Below, one piece after another: positions 40,538-51,534 of a stretch of DNA of 64,000 nt. The notes beneath the pieces were generated by a model. It ran no database searches, was not told the origin of the DNA, and saw only the letters and a list, made by a program, of their open reading frames with translations. Origin of the DNA: Bathymodiolus brooksi (Eukaryota; Mollusca; Bivalvia; Mytilida; Modiolidae); contig OY804580.1 in assembly GCA_963680875.1 (NCBI GenBank), positions 100,106,000 to 100,169,999 of the forward strand, given 5' to 3'. Within the stretch, counting starts at the first letter, position 1; each line of letters begins with the position of its first letter. The translations under genes and the position numbers were made by a program.

Positions 40538-40985
40538 TTAATTCTGTGCAAGAATTTCGTCACGCATTGCTGGTATCAAGCCTTTGCGGAACGCAATGTC
40601 TAAGAGGCTATCAGCATCTTTCGTTCCAGGATATTGTTGTATTGCCCATTTAATGTATACATAAAATTCGTTCCAATGGATGGAGCCATCTTTATCCATG
40701 TCGAGAGCCTGAATAGCTTTCTTTGTATCAGAGCAGCGGTAACAAGCAAAATACGGAGCCATGAAACCATTGTAGAATGAATCAAATTCTAACATGTCAT
40801 CTCCTTGAACTTCATCCTTCAGATCCCAAGTATCCCATCTCTCACGTATATCAGCAATAATTCTCTTGGCATGTGGTTTCTCAATCTGATCATTTGCTAT
40901 GATATCTCTCATGGTGGTTGTCACTGCACCCCCAGAACGATCAAACAACATAGCTAGGCCACACTTACTCATGTATTCTTCTTTC
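40538..40985 (-). CDS. HMGL/EF-hand gene exon 4 (EF-hand, C-terminus)
   Basis: Residues 410-558. It begins [20 protein letters not shown], contains the EF-hand helix-loop-helix [20 protein letters not shown], and ends MRDEILAQN before the stop at 40538. Acceptor ggtcttttcacag. The upstream half ([17 protein letters not shown]) could be a degenerate partner EF-hand lacking the loop acids. Confidence 0.87.
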
Positions 40986-43900
40986 CTGTGAAAAGACCAA
41001 CGTATCATTTTAAATATTTCTTGCATAAAACCTTTAGATAATATTAAAAATATATTAGGAAGAAATAGATCCGATGGCTTACATTTTCCCAAAGCTTTTT
41101 AAATTATTTGGCTTTCCAGCGTACCTGATAAAGATTATTCCAGAAATGTGTCGTACGCACTAAATTAGATAACTACGTTTTTTCTTATGTTCTAAATTGA
41201 GATTGTATCCTGTCATATTCAACAAAAACATTCACGGACAACATTGATTGTACCTGGTTGGCTGTTATGATAGATGAGCAGAGATCCTTATATGATAACA
41301 TTTTGATGAGTCCCAACCAAAACATCATGAGTCCCACTAGTGCACCCTCTCTTATTATTTGCAAACAAATGTGATTCCTATACAAAAATGATGTGTCCAG
41401 GGCTGACCTAGACGAGTTACAGGTATCTCTGGATCAGTATTCAATCGACATGTTATTGTGTAACTACCTATCCTTCCGGAGCACATGATTCACCCCCGTT
41501 TTTTAATGGGGTTCGTGTTACTCGATCTTTAGTTTTATGTGTATGTTTTGTTGATCGTTGTTTGTCCTTTTGTACTTTTTCTTTTGGCCATTGTGTTGTC
41601 TGTTCTTCTTTGATATACGGATTCTGATTACCCTTTTGGTATCTTCAAACTCTTCTTTCAAGTGTATACCTGTTTTCTTTCAAATCGGAAAGCATCACTT
41701 CTTTCATCTGGTGTGCAATTTCTTTCGTGAACTTTGTATCATCTCCGAACAAGTCTATTAATCGAGCACGAATCATATCTGGTGAGGAAAGGGTAGTTAT
41801 TCTAACTGGAGCCTCTTCGCCGAAAAAATCGGCCAGATCGAATTCTTCCTTGTTTAAATCAAATACAAAGTCTAATGCACGTTCGCCATATATGGGTTGC
41901 TTGATATGAGGATCAACTCCAGTCGTGATTCTTGTGACGTTGATGGCTGCCTTTCGAAGATAGGTACAGTTGTATCTTTTAAGGATTTTCTTGTTTCCCA
42001 TTCGAATCATGTTCATCAAGGTTACACACGAGGATGCATTCCCCATGGATGCACCCTCAATGCAAACACTTGCCCATATGCCATTGGCTCCACTCATGAG
42101 CACCTGTTCAAAATTAAAATACTTAGAATGTATACAGTTTTTCTATTATCATATTTCTATATACTAGTATATTTGTTGTAATAAGTATTCCTGTTAAAAA
42201 GGCATGTTCAGTTACTGGTAAATTGTGTAATGAACTGTTCACTGGCGAATAGCCCAAATGGACAAGGACTGCTCCGGTCATAGCCTAATTATTTTTCTAT
42301 TTTTAGACCAAGGCAGGAAAAAACATGATTTTATCCCTGGTTTTAAGTCTGGCTAGATTTGAACTGCACCAGGACAGTCAAAATCGTCAGAATTCAGATA
42401 TACTTAAAAACGATGAATCCATAATACCAAAAAGAGGCGGTAAAAATAGGGGAGAAAGGAACAGAAGGTTTAAACAATGATGGTCAACAAATCCACCAAT
42501 ATCGGCAAAAAGAACAATTACTATGCAATCCAGTAAAGGTTTGAAGATATCAAAAGGGTAATCAGAAAACGTAAATCGAAGAGGGACATAAAATACAATG
42601 GCCAACAGAACAAAGATAAAACGACGAACAATCATCACCAAAACTGCACAGAAAACTAAAAATTGAGAAAAGCAAATCGCACAACAAATTCTGTAGTGGA
42701 CTCATGCCATCCGTCGTGTTACTCTTGTTATAAACTCAGTGACAAATCATTAATAAGGAAAGGACGGTCTTGTGATTACGAATAACAGAACATATCCGTG
42801 GTCACTTGTGCCACACATATACCGTAACGGTTAACCAAGTCATGGTTAAATCCTCAACTAAACCACAATGCATCCTTGGTTTAGTAACTTCCTTGTCAGC
42901 AGCAATCCTCAATCATTGCCATCATGATAGGAACCACAATCACTGGAATATCGTTTAATTAGCACATGTGAGGGTAAAATGTTCTGATTTTCGAAATATT
43001 GTACTATTAACAAAACGCACACACAGTGTAATATTTAATGCAAATTAATACCTGTAAGACTGTGGCATAACCGTACCCATATTCCTCGTGTACATGTATT
43101 TACCTGTAAGGCTGTGGCATCACTGTATCAACATTTCTCGCGTACATGTATTTACCTTCAAGGCTGTGGCATCACCGTACCAACATTACTCGTGTACATG
43201 TATTTACCTGCAAGACTGTGGCATCACCGTACCAACATTTCTCGTGTACGTGTATTTACCTGTAAGGCTGTGGCATCATCGTATCCATATTCCTCGTGTA
43301 CATGTATTTACCTGCAAGGTCGTGGCATCACCGTATCCATATTCCTCGTGTACATGTATTTACCTGTAAGGCTGTGGCATCACCGTATCCATATTAATCA
43401 TGTACATGTATTTACCTGTAAGGCTGTGGCATCACCGTAACCATATTAATCATGTACATGTATTTACCTGCAAGGCTGTGACATCACCATATCCAAATTT
43501 CTCGTGTACATGTATTAGAAGATGTCCTTTCCATTTGTGGTCATCCATAATTTTTCTTATATACTTTGCCCATGTACCACATTCTTCCGGAAGAGACTTC
43601 CCTCTAGGTTCTTCAAAAATCAGCCCAAACAAACCTTTAGTGGCAGACAATTTACAAAGAAAGTCTACTACTTGGAACACTCGCACAACGCCAGTTGCCA
43701 TGGCATCTGGTATATCTCTGAAGTTGATGAGAATTTTTGCATTCTTATTGAGATTGTCGTAACACCATTGTATCCATTTTTCTAAGAGTAGACAACAATT
43801 GTAGACTGTGAACTTGTTGAAATCGTATGTTGAATCCCCTAAATCAATTTCAAGTATCACGTTATATAAGCCAACTTCCTTCATTTTTCGTAAACCGACA

Positions 43901-45999
43901 AGAATTGTTTCAGTATCAGGGACTTTGTCTATCGCGCCTAAAAAAGAGAGAATAATTGTGGCGACCATTGATATTGTGCCTTATTTTCAGCACACTATTC
44001 TGTCGCTTGATAGTTACTTTCTTTTATCTTTATTTTACCATAATGGGTAACATCTCATGAGATCTAGCTATAGTTTTCTTTTCTTGCAAATATGTATTCC
44101 CTCAGTTTTAGAGTTGGACAATTTGAAACCATTTCACAAAATATATTTTAGCTCAACAAATCTAAAGGGTCACGCGAGCTTTGCTAATTTGGCCAATTTC
44201 AACCGTAGTGTGTCTGAATTATCCTTAGAGCATCTACTTTCAAAATTAAATCCGATGACCCCGCCCAACTGATCAACATGGCTGCTGTTACTATAAATAG
44301 AACATGCGAGTAAAATACATCTGAAGAGCCAGACGATTAGTTACGATGTCACATATTGGTGAAGCATTTTGCATTTTGTCGTTGTTGACGAGAATGGACA
44401 AATTAGGCTGATTTTGACAAAACAGTCAGTTGAAAGGCTTTTCCGCTGACACAACCTAGTGACGTTAAATCCAATCCTTGCAGGGATGGTAGTTGGGCGA
44501 TTCACCTGCAAGATCATACCCGACAGTCATTAGGATATGTATCTGATAAATTCTTCAACAGTATGGCTACATTTGGAGTAAAACACACTGACGATGAGTG
44601 TCCGATTTTTTTATTTTACTTTTTTGTCGATATACATCATGTCAGCAAAACAGGCTCTTCAGATAATATGGTTCTATTTTATTTGTATGTCGATGTTATT
44701 AATTCTATTTTAAATCATTCATATATAGAATCATTTCAATATTTTGTTTAATTGTCTAAGCTATTTATTTAATGCTAAATAATGTACCAGGCAAAGCCAC
44801 ACTCCCCTTTTGATCAGGTGGTTTTCTCCGGGTACTCCTGTTTAGTCCACCAATAAAACTGACCGCCACAATATAACTGAAATATTGTTGAAAGTGGCGT
44901 TAAACACCATAACCATAAACGTTTTGATCAGATCAAAAGATTAGAATATGTTGAGATGATCACATGTACTTATAATTCTCGGTTGATTAAAGAACACAGC
45001 TGTCTATCTTCAACACCATCTCCAATAAATATTGTAAAATTCAATTTTATTTTAATTAAAATTCCTCAAAGTAATCATTTTTATTAGTACAATTTGATTA
45101 AATACTTTAAAAACTTTATTAATTTGTTTATTGATGTATTTAAAAAAAGTAATAATGTTGTTCAGTCGGTATACACATAACATAAAATAAACAGAAATGT
45201 GTGTCTCAGAGGGTTAATGCATATCTGTGTTATAAACAATTATTTTACCTCAGTATAAGTTGTGTGTTATTGGTGACATTAGGCCAATCCAATTAAAATT
45301 ATATGTTTGCTGTATCTTTATTTATTTTTATTTTTTGTGATAAGCTATAAACATCTATCAACATCCCGTTTGGGGTCATATCATGGTTCATATTTTCAAC
45401 CGACCAATCAGCCTTGAGCATACTTTTTAAAACCGACTGATCAATATATTTAAGTGTCTTGCATATGATTGGACGGTCAAAAATGAATGAAAGATTACCT
45501 GACATGGTCACAAGCGGGCTGTTGGTAAATATTAGTGTATTGCCAAAGAAAAAATGTAAAAAATGAAAATAAAACATAAAATATTAAGTAGATTGACATT
45601 AGTACACAGAAATGTCTGTCAGACAGTTTGAACCATGACAAAGATTACATTCCAGATGTGGAAGAAATAATTACCTTCTGTAATTTCAGAAAAAGCCCAC
45701 AATCCGTCACGATCCTCACCCTTGTCAACCAACTGCTTGATAAATACGTCATCTACACGGGTCATATGAGAGAAAGAGGCAACTATCGTATGCCTAAAGC
45801 CACATTTTTTCACCTCGTTATAGACCTCCCATTTACTCTCTAGAGTGTGTCCTCTTAGTTGTCCTACTGTGCTCTCACGGATCGAGTTGTCCAGAACAAA
45901 ACAATCTAGATCTCGTAGAACTTTGTACTTTGACGTTTCTCTTTCAATTTCTTTCTCATAATTGTTGAATAACATTTTAAATCGTAGACTCGCCAGCAT
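40538..45999 (-). CDS. DRE-TIM metallolyase (HMGL/IPMS-like) with C-terminal EF-hand, four exons
   Basis: Exons 45675-45999, 43468-43937, 41670-42103 and 40538-40985 join in phase (1, 0, 2) to 558 residues. Residues 30-300 read as an HMGL-like TIM barrel: [10 protein letters not shown] at 33-42 sits where the family's catalytic Asp/Arg motif lies, [11 protein letters not shown] at 250-260 gives the His-x-His metal pair (H251, H253), and the strand around [20 protein letters not shown] resembles the end of the barrel. [18 protein letters not shown] resembles the post-barrel segment of isopropylmalate synthases. Residues 505-516, [12 protein letters not shown], form a perfect EF-hand loop. Family knowledge suggests acyl-CoA condensation or cleavage; calcium control is my inference. 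Animals normally lack isopropylmalate synthase, so this is not ordinary leucine synthesis. A 5' exon upstream of 46002 is possible. Confidence 0.82.
41511..41655 (+). repeat. Family-C dispersed repeat next to exon 3 donor
   Basis: GTTCGTGTTACTCGATCTTT, TTTCTTTTGGCCATTGTGTT, CCCTTTTGGTATCTTCAAAC. Ends about 15 bp from the donor of HMGL/EF-hand exon 3. Confidence 0.82.
41670..42103 (-). CDS. HMGL/EF-hand gene exon 3
   Basis: Residues 266-409. Starts [20 protein letters not shown], completing the barrel, then [20 protein letters not shown] and a helical stretch ending VMLSDLKEN. Acceptor ttttgaacag, donor GTATAC, phase 2. A family-C dispersed repeat ends about 15 bp outside the donor. Confidence 0.87.
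42537..42770 (-). repeat. Family-C dispersed repeat
   Basis: GTTTGAAGATATCAAAAGGG to ATTAATAAGGAAAGGACG, in intron 2 of the HMGL/EF-hand gene. A longer version of the family than 41511. Confidence 0.8.
43047..43509 (-). repeat. 52-bp satellite made of exon-2 end plus 5' splice site, about 9 copies
   Basis: Units start at 43093, 43145, 43197, 43249, 43301, 43353, 43405 and 43457, with a partial at 43047. On the gene strand each unit repeats the coding end of exon 2 of the HMGL/EF-hand gene (it can be read [14 protein letters not shown]) followed by GTAAATACATG. The exon-proximal unit overlaps the true exon end. The most distal unit has a different donor, GTATTAATT. Confidence 0.93.
43468..43937 (-). 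CDS. HMGL/EF-hand gene exon 2
   Basis: Residues 109-265. Contains [31 protein letters not shown] and [19 protein letters not shown], and ends [16 protein letters not shown] with the metal-binding His pair. Acceptor cttttttag, donor CAG|GTAAAT. The last 40 or so bases and the donor are repeated in the 52-bp array that continues to 43047. Confidence 0.87.
43938..44804. other. Intron 1 of the HMGL/EF-hand gene
   Basis: No further exon is needed (phases match across it). Frames on the plus strand here have no domain that I recognise. Confidence 0.5.
44805..44922 (+). repeat. SINE family B, 3' half
   Basis: GGTGGTTTTCTCCGGGTACT to GTGGCGTTAAACACCATAAC. Confidence 0.85.
44923..45674. other. Intron 1 of the HMGL/EF-hand gene, exon-proximal part
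   Basis: AT-rich. 45299-45577 on the minus strand is open for 92 codons but shows no domain and is not required by the exon phases. Confidence 0.5.
45675..45999 (-). CDS. HMGL/EF-hand gene exon 1
   Basis: Encodes residues 1-108 from ATG at 45999. It includes [15 protein letters not shown] and [20 protein letters not shown], early strands of the barrel. The ATG is three bases inside an exon whose acceptor (ttatttacag) ends at 46003, so a 5' UTR or further coding exon probably lies upstream. Donor GTAATT, phase 1. Confidence 0.82.
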
Positions 46000-46054
46000 T
46001 TTCTGTAAATAATGAATTATTGACAAATTCTGTAATAAATTGTAAAGAACAAAG

Positions 46055-46238
46055 TACTGTAAAGCCTGTCTGAACCGAACCTCCTTGGGACAAAAATTTG
46101 TGTTTAGAATAGACATGTGTTCTATTTATACAGGTTAAATTAAGATTTAAGATTTTCCTCATTTGGACTTTATTTAAAGTTCGGGTTATACAGGATTTCG
46201 ATATATAAAGGATTCGGCTTAGACAGGTTTCATTGTAT
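46055..46238. mobile_element. 184-bp MITE, GTGAAACCTGTCTAAACC family
   Basis: TACTGTAAAGCCTGTCTGAA and TTAGACAGGTTTCATTGTA at the ends. Only about 50 bp upstream of the HMGL/EF-hand exon 1 acceptor. Confidence 0.78.
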
Positions 46239-47024
46239 ATGATATCTTGGTTCACAATAATCAGGTTGTATACATGGGATATATAGGTCGACTTAAACGT
46301 TACAATATACATATTAATTATCTTGGATAACAAATATTTAGATTGAGTTAATGAATTTATGAAAAACGTAGATATCTGAATTTTTTTGGTTTTTAAATCA
46401 TTTGAACATGAGCGTACCTGAAATCTACGTTTTCATTAGTACGTAAGACGTGTTTCTGGAATAAATTCACTCATGGTTAAAAGATTGAAAAGCGAAAAGT
46501 CTTTGGGAGCAAGTAAACCAAAGATCATATTACAGGAAAGGTACAATCGGATAAGGTTACCTATGCACGAGTGATATTGACCTTTGACCTTAGCTTTAAT
46601 AAATTTAATTAATTAGGAATTGTACCTTTCAAACATAGATATATACATGTATATCCTATAAGCCAATGCTGCCATGTTAGTGCCGAAGCACTGATTACTT
46701 ATCGGATGACACAGTCGGGGACTAATAGTTCACCAGCAGAGGTATCAATTAACGCAGGTATAGTATTAAAAGCATATTTAGAATAGCCGAACTTCGCCAA
46801 AAATATAAAGCACCGCTTAGTGCTAAGAGCTGATTATGTAGAGCTCAAATATAGTGAAAACAAAATACCACGCTGTCGGAACAGTTTCAAAATCCAATCG
46901 AAAACCCGTAGCAACAAAGGCAAAAATCGATACCCCTCACACCTATATAAACGACCGCTCACTTTCCATGTTTGGTTATAAAGAACGCTCTAATCTTGAT
47001 CATTATACATAATATAGCTAATCT
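46239..47024. other. Probable 5' flank or first intron of the HMGL/EF-hand gene
   Basis: A possible 5' UTR exon ends at 46418 (gene-strand donor CAG|GTACG), not testable here. On the plus strand a TATA-like CCTATATAAACG lies at 46941. No coding exon recognised. Confidence 0.35.
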
Positions 47025-47330
47025 TCGTAACCGGTCCGATGACGTAATGGTTGTCTTGCTTACCTTGAATGCGGAAGATCGTGGGTTCAAGTTACTGTCG
47101 GGCCAATCCGAAAACCATAAATTTGGAATTTGCTGCTTCTCCACCAAGCATGTCGCATCAAGGAGTAAGAACAAAGATGGGTAGCTCGAAATCAAGATAA
47201 TGTGTCCGATTGGCCTAATATAATGCGGGCATCATCATCATCATTATCATCATCTCATCGAATATAACTTGTTCTAGCCACGATATAGCCAACAAAATGT
47301 TCATTTTTACCGTTAAACAACAATAACTCA
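47025..47330 (+). repeat. SINE family A
   Basis: CCGATGACGTAATGGTTGTC head, GTGGGTTCAAGTTACTGTCG box B region, CCACGATATAGCCAACAAAA tail. Confidence 0.85.
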
Positions 47331-47626
47331 ATTTAATCTTCGTGACACAGAAGTTGTAATATTAGTTTTAGTAACAGAAAGCCAACGATCGCAACCATAA
47401 CAAAAGTATTAAATAGTACACGATGCTATCGTAAGACATAATAGGGAAACAACAGTTAACTTCGAGCCAAAATCTAAATAATAAATCCATCTTTCGTCAA
47501 CTTAAAATAACTTACATAGGGTGATCAAGAGTACCATATAATGCAGCAGGATACATTCTAATGATATGCCCCTAGTATAGCTCCTTGAAACATTTTTGTA
47601 CTGTTTATCTACTTATGCGCGCTAAG

Positions 47627-47850
47627 AATCCTTTTGAAGATACTAAAGGGGTAATCAGAAGGACAGACAATACAATGGCGGCCAAAAGTAAAAAGTCCAA
47701 AAGTCCAAACAACGATCCTCATAATACTACACAGAAAACTAAAAATTGAGCAACTTAAATCGGGAGGTGAACTCAGATGTTCATGAAGGGTAAGAAGTTC
47801 CCGCTCCAATAGTGACAAACAGATCTGGTACTTCAATTAGTGATTATCTA
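47627..47850 (-). repeat. Family-C dispersed repeat
   Basis: TTTGAAGATACTAAAGGGGT to AAACAGATCTGGTAC; immediately 5' of the BEL/Pao insertion. Confidence 0.78.
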
Positions 47851-47905
47851 CATTGTAATATATATGTTCTTATCTGAATTGTAGATCAAAAGAGTACATT
47901 GTACT

Positions 47906-48553
47906 TGTCATGTAACATATTTTTAATTTTTCTTTTCCGGATATTTTGTCTATTCCCGTGATCGGACTTGTTATTTACGTAATGCAAAAAACATGTTTAC
48001 GTTTTGTGGCAAGTAGCCCAGCGCTACATTATTTCATTTGGAAACCTTTGGAACACAATGGAGTAAGTTAAATATAATTATTTCATGTCCTATTGTAAGG
48101 ATCTAAGCGTACGCATTGTTTTCTTCATGATTTATAAGTATTTATGCTATGAAGACACAAACTTGCCGATTGATAACCGAACCATTTAATTTTTGTGTCA
48201 CATAGTATTTCAAGGTTATTTTGACATTCTGATGTTTGTAATTTACTTGGATAAATATAGAACACTTCACGCAAGTGGATCTGAAAAATACAGTACCGCG
48301 CTGGTGTACTTCAACACCCTTGTCGGTGTAATTATAAATACGGCACTTTGTTATTGCATTTCGAATGTTGGTTACAGTACAACTTTTAAAGGAATTTTTT
48401 CATATACAGTGCTGCACAGTGAAACCTACACTTACTCGTACACTGAGTTGTTACATTTCTTGGAACTGGATTATGGTATTGGAAACATTGTATTAAACTG
48501 GTTATTGGATAATACTGATATGCATTTTGTAATATGCACTAATTTCAGTCAAC
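47906..48553 (+). repeat. 5' LTR of the BEL/Pao element
   Basis: 648 bp from TGTCATGTAACA to CAGTCAAC, matching 55022-55669 along its whole length. The LTR contains an open frame of about 120 codons (from 48193) present in both copies, and a GTAAGT donor-like site at 48064. The terminal CA may be at 48551, with the last two bases matching by chance. Confidence 0.92.
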
Positions 48554-48780
48554 TCTCCAGTATTATTTTGGGATTTCTAATATAACATGCACTGTGTACT
48601 TGATTTATGAATTTAATTGACATTGTTGTAAAACTGAGTTTTTGGCATTTTGTACTTTCAGATCCAACCATCATTATCATCATCATCATCATACATATTT
48701 GTCATAATAAACGGTTAAACTGCTGCATCGTCTTCTTCATAAGGCCAGGGCAGAACAGTTAGATTCCATTATTCATCAAC

Positions 48781-50156
48781 ATGGCTGATTCTTCACAAGA
48801 CATAGAAGACCTACGAAAGGTTGAGGAAGATACAGAGCGGATTCGAGAGCTCACAGAGAAAGGCAAGGAACAATATGAAGAGTGTATATACACTTACAGG
48901 AATACAATTGATCGAGCAAGGGAAAATGTGCAATCTGTACTGGATGAATTGACAGACTGTGATGTGGAACAATTAAGCAATTTAGAACAGAGATTACATG
49001 AGAGTTATAAAAAATACTCAAGAGTTAGTAATGAATTCATGGAATATTTGTACAACACAAGGACAAGTGAAAGTCGAGCAGAATTCCAATTAATGAAGCG
49101 AGGCCGTCTTAGTGGTGATAAACTATTTGAAGGTGCTATGAATCAAATCAAGATAATGAGAAATGCAGATGCAAAGCCAGTGTCGACAACCTCGTCTAGA
49201 AAGTCAACGGCCAGAGCGAAACTGGAAGCTATTCTGGCAAAAGTGAAATTAGCAGAAGAAGAAGCTGCCCTTTATAAGAGAAAGGCTATTATTAGACAAC
49301 AAACTGACGAAGAACAAATAAATGCTGATCTCAATGTTCTACGGATAAAGAGGGAAGCAGTTGATGCTGAGGTTGAAGTAAAGGTTGCCGATGAGGACGC
49401 GAAAAATGTGCTTCACGACCTTAATATTCCAGTAGAAAAAAATCGCACATAGCGATACATAACAGAACATTTTGGCCAAGTAAAACACTATGATTTCTAC
49501 GCTGCAAGTGCACAACCTGATGAGAATTTCCCCTTTGTTTCTAACACTACAATACCGCTTCAGCAGTCACTTAGAAATGACAGCAACTTGGCATCTCAAT
49601 TGACTACTTTTCTTTTGAAAAAGGATCTATTGATGACTCGACTTACTACATTTAATGAAAAACCTGAACATTATTTGTCATGGAAAGTCAATTTCAAGGG
49701 CATGATATCCGAGCTGAATGTCACTCCATCAGAGGAGATAGATTTATTAATTCGTTGGCTAGGACCAGATTCAGGAATGCACACAAAGACTATAAGATCT
49801 TCATTAAGTTCCGATCCGACATGGGGCGTAGCCAAAATTTGGGAACGTTTGGATGAAAGGTTCGGTGCGCCTGAGATGGTTGAGGCGGCCATCAAGGAAA
49901 GGCTAAGCTCATTTCCACGAATTGGAAATAAGGACAATAAGAAACTTTATGAACTTGTTGACATTATGATTGAGATAGAATCACGTATGGCAAACCCACA
50001 GTACACCGTCTTACTTTCCTACTTTAATTCGTCATCAGGTGTATTGCCTATCATTAACAAACTTCCTTGCAACATTCAGGAAAAGTGGATAATGAGGGCG
50101 GCAAATTACAAGAAACAACAGTGTGCCATTCCCACCATTCTCGTTGGTTCTTAACT
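48781..50156 (+). pseudogene. BEL/Pao gag region (disrupted)
   Basis: The first part (48781-49449) encodes an acidic coiled-coil starting MADSSQDIEDLRKVEEDTER and ends at TAG 49450-49452. The same frame continues past the stop into the DUF1759-like gag core (about 49588-50130), with HYLSWKVNFKGMISEL and WERLDERFGAPEMVEAAIKE. A frameshift near 50120-50150 moves the frame to the zinc-knuckle segment. The stop and shift are seen directly; family assignment rests on domain pattern. Confidence 0.85.
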
Positions 50157-51487
50157 TCGTGAAGGAAATTAGTAAGATCCTCAATGATCCGTCATTCTCG
50201 TATTTGTATGAACAACAGGCACAAAAGCCGAACATCGGTTCAAGACCAGCCCTAAGTCAGAAACCTGTCATTGCCAGGAAAATGGAGGTGAAATCGGAAA
50301 CAAAAGCAAACTGGAATTTTGATGAGGTGATGTGTTCAGTACATTCAAAGTCACATTCTTTGAACGTATGTAGAGGATTTTCAAAGAGGGGCATCCTAAA
50401 ACGACGAGAATTTCTGAAGAAGAAAGGAATATGTTTTAAATGTTGTGAAACAAATAGTCATTTAATGAAAGACTGTAAACAATCTGTAAGGTGTGCTCAT
50501 TGTCAAAGTGTGAAACATTCAACTGCAATGCACATCGAGAGAAGGGAGCAAACTGAATTAGACAATAAAAGGACATCAACTAACACTATGGAGCCCCAAA
50601 GGTGTCATGGCGGGGAGAATTCAAGAGGTGACAATCAACATGTAATCGCTAATTGCATATCACTGTGTGATTTCATGGGTCGTTCATGCTCGAAAACCGT
50701 TCTTGTAAGGGTGTTTCCCTACGACAAACCTGAGAAAGCTGTCACTACATACGCTATCTTAGACGAGCACAGCAACAAAACTTTGGCTTGTTCTGAACTC
50801 ATGGACCTACTCGGTGTGGATAGTCCGTCTACTGGATATCGACTCTCATCTTGTGCTGGCATTGTACACATGCAAGGAAGACGAGCTACAGGTTATGTCG
50901 TAGAATCATGGGATGGAACTTCTTGTCACACTTTACCTACAGTAATTGAATGCAACAACATTCCGAATGATGCTTCGGAAATTCCGACACCGGAAGTGGC
51001 GAAATTACATTCGCATCTCAATTCCATTGCGGACAAAATACCTCCATTGGTGCCAGATGGCAAAATACTGTTACTTATTGGACGCGATCTCATTGATGTG
51101 CATCATGTGGAAAACCAAATCATAGGACCACAAGGGGCACCATTCGCCCAGAAGCTTAGCTTAGGGTGGGTAATAGTAGGAGAAGTCTGCATTGGCAAGT
51201 TCCATAAGGCGGATACAAATGTCAACACACTGAAAACGAACTTGATTGTGGATGGTAGAACAACATTATTTGATTCGTGTCACTCGAAGTTAAGTGTTCG
51301 TGAACAACCAGTAGAACATTTGATTGGAAATTCGTTATTTGTTACAACTCAGTGTGATGAAGAAGTTGGAACGTCATATGAGGATCGCAAATTCATGACA
51401 ATTATGGAATCTGAATTCACTAAGGACGATACAGGATCATGGGTGGCCCCGCTACCATTTAAAGCGCATAGACCAAAGAGCTCGTAA
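50123..51487 (+). pseudogene. BEL/Pao gag zinc knuckles and A17 aspartic protease (truncated)
   Basis: Open for 454 codons. About residues 75-145 carry paired Cys/His knuckles, including CFKCCETNSHLMKDC. The protease-like core has the catalytic-site region YAILDEHSNKTLA (DUF1758/peptidase A17 pattern). Later LIGRDLIDVHHVE and YEDRKFMTIMESEF lead towards reverse transcriptase. It ends in a premature stop at 51485-51487, and the RT follows in another frame. Confidence 0.85.
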
Positions 51488-51534
51488 GTTGGAATCGAGT
51501 TTACGCAGAAACCCGGAAAAAACTAAAACACTTC

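Noticed and set aside
41645..41669. Read-through of HMGL/EF-hand exon 3 to YTLERRV and stop
   Set aside because: The GTATAC donor at 41669 and the phase-2 join to exon 4 give a longer product with the EF-hand.
43088..43440. Plus-strand frames of about 100 codons ([13 protein letters not shown] type)
   Set aside because: Produced by the 52-bp period being open in all frames; the coding strand is minus.
45299..45577. Extra exon of the HMGL/EF-hand gene
   Set aside because: Open for 92 codons, but exons at 45675 and 43937 already join in phase and it shows no barrel motif.
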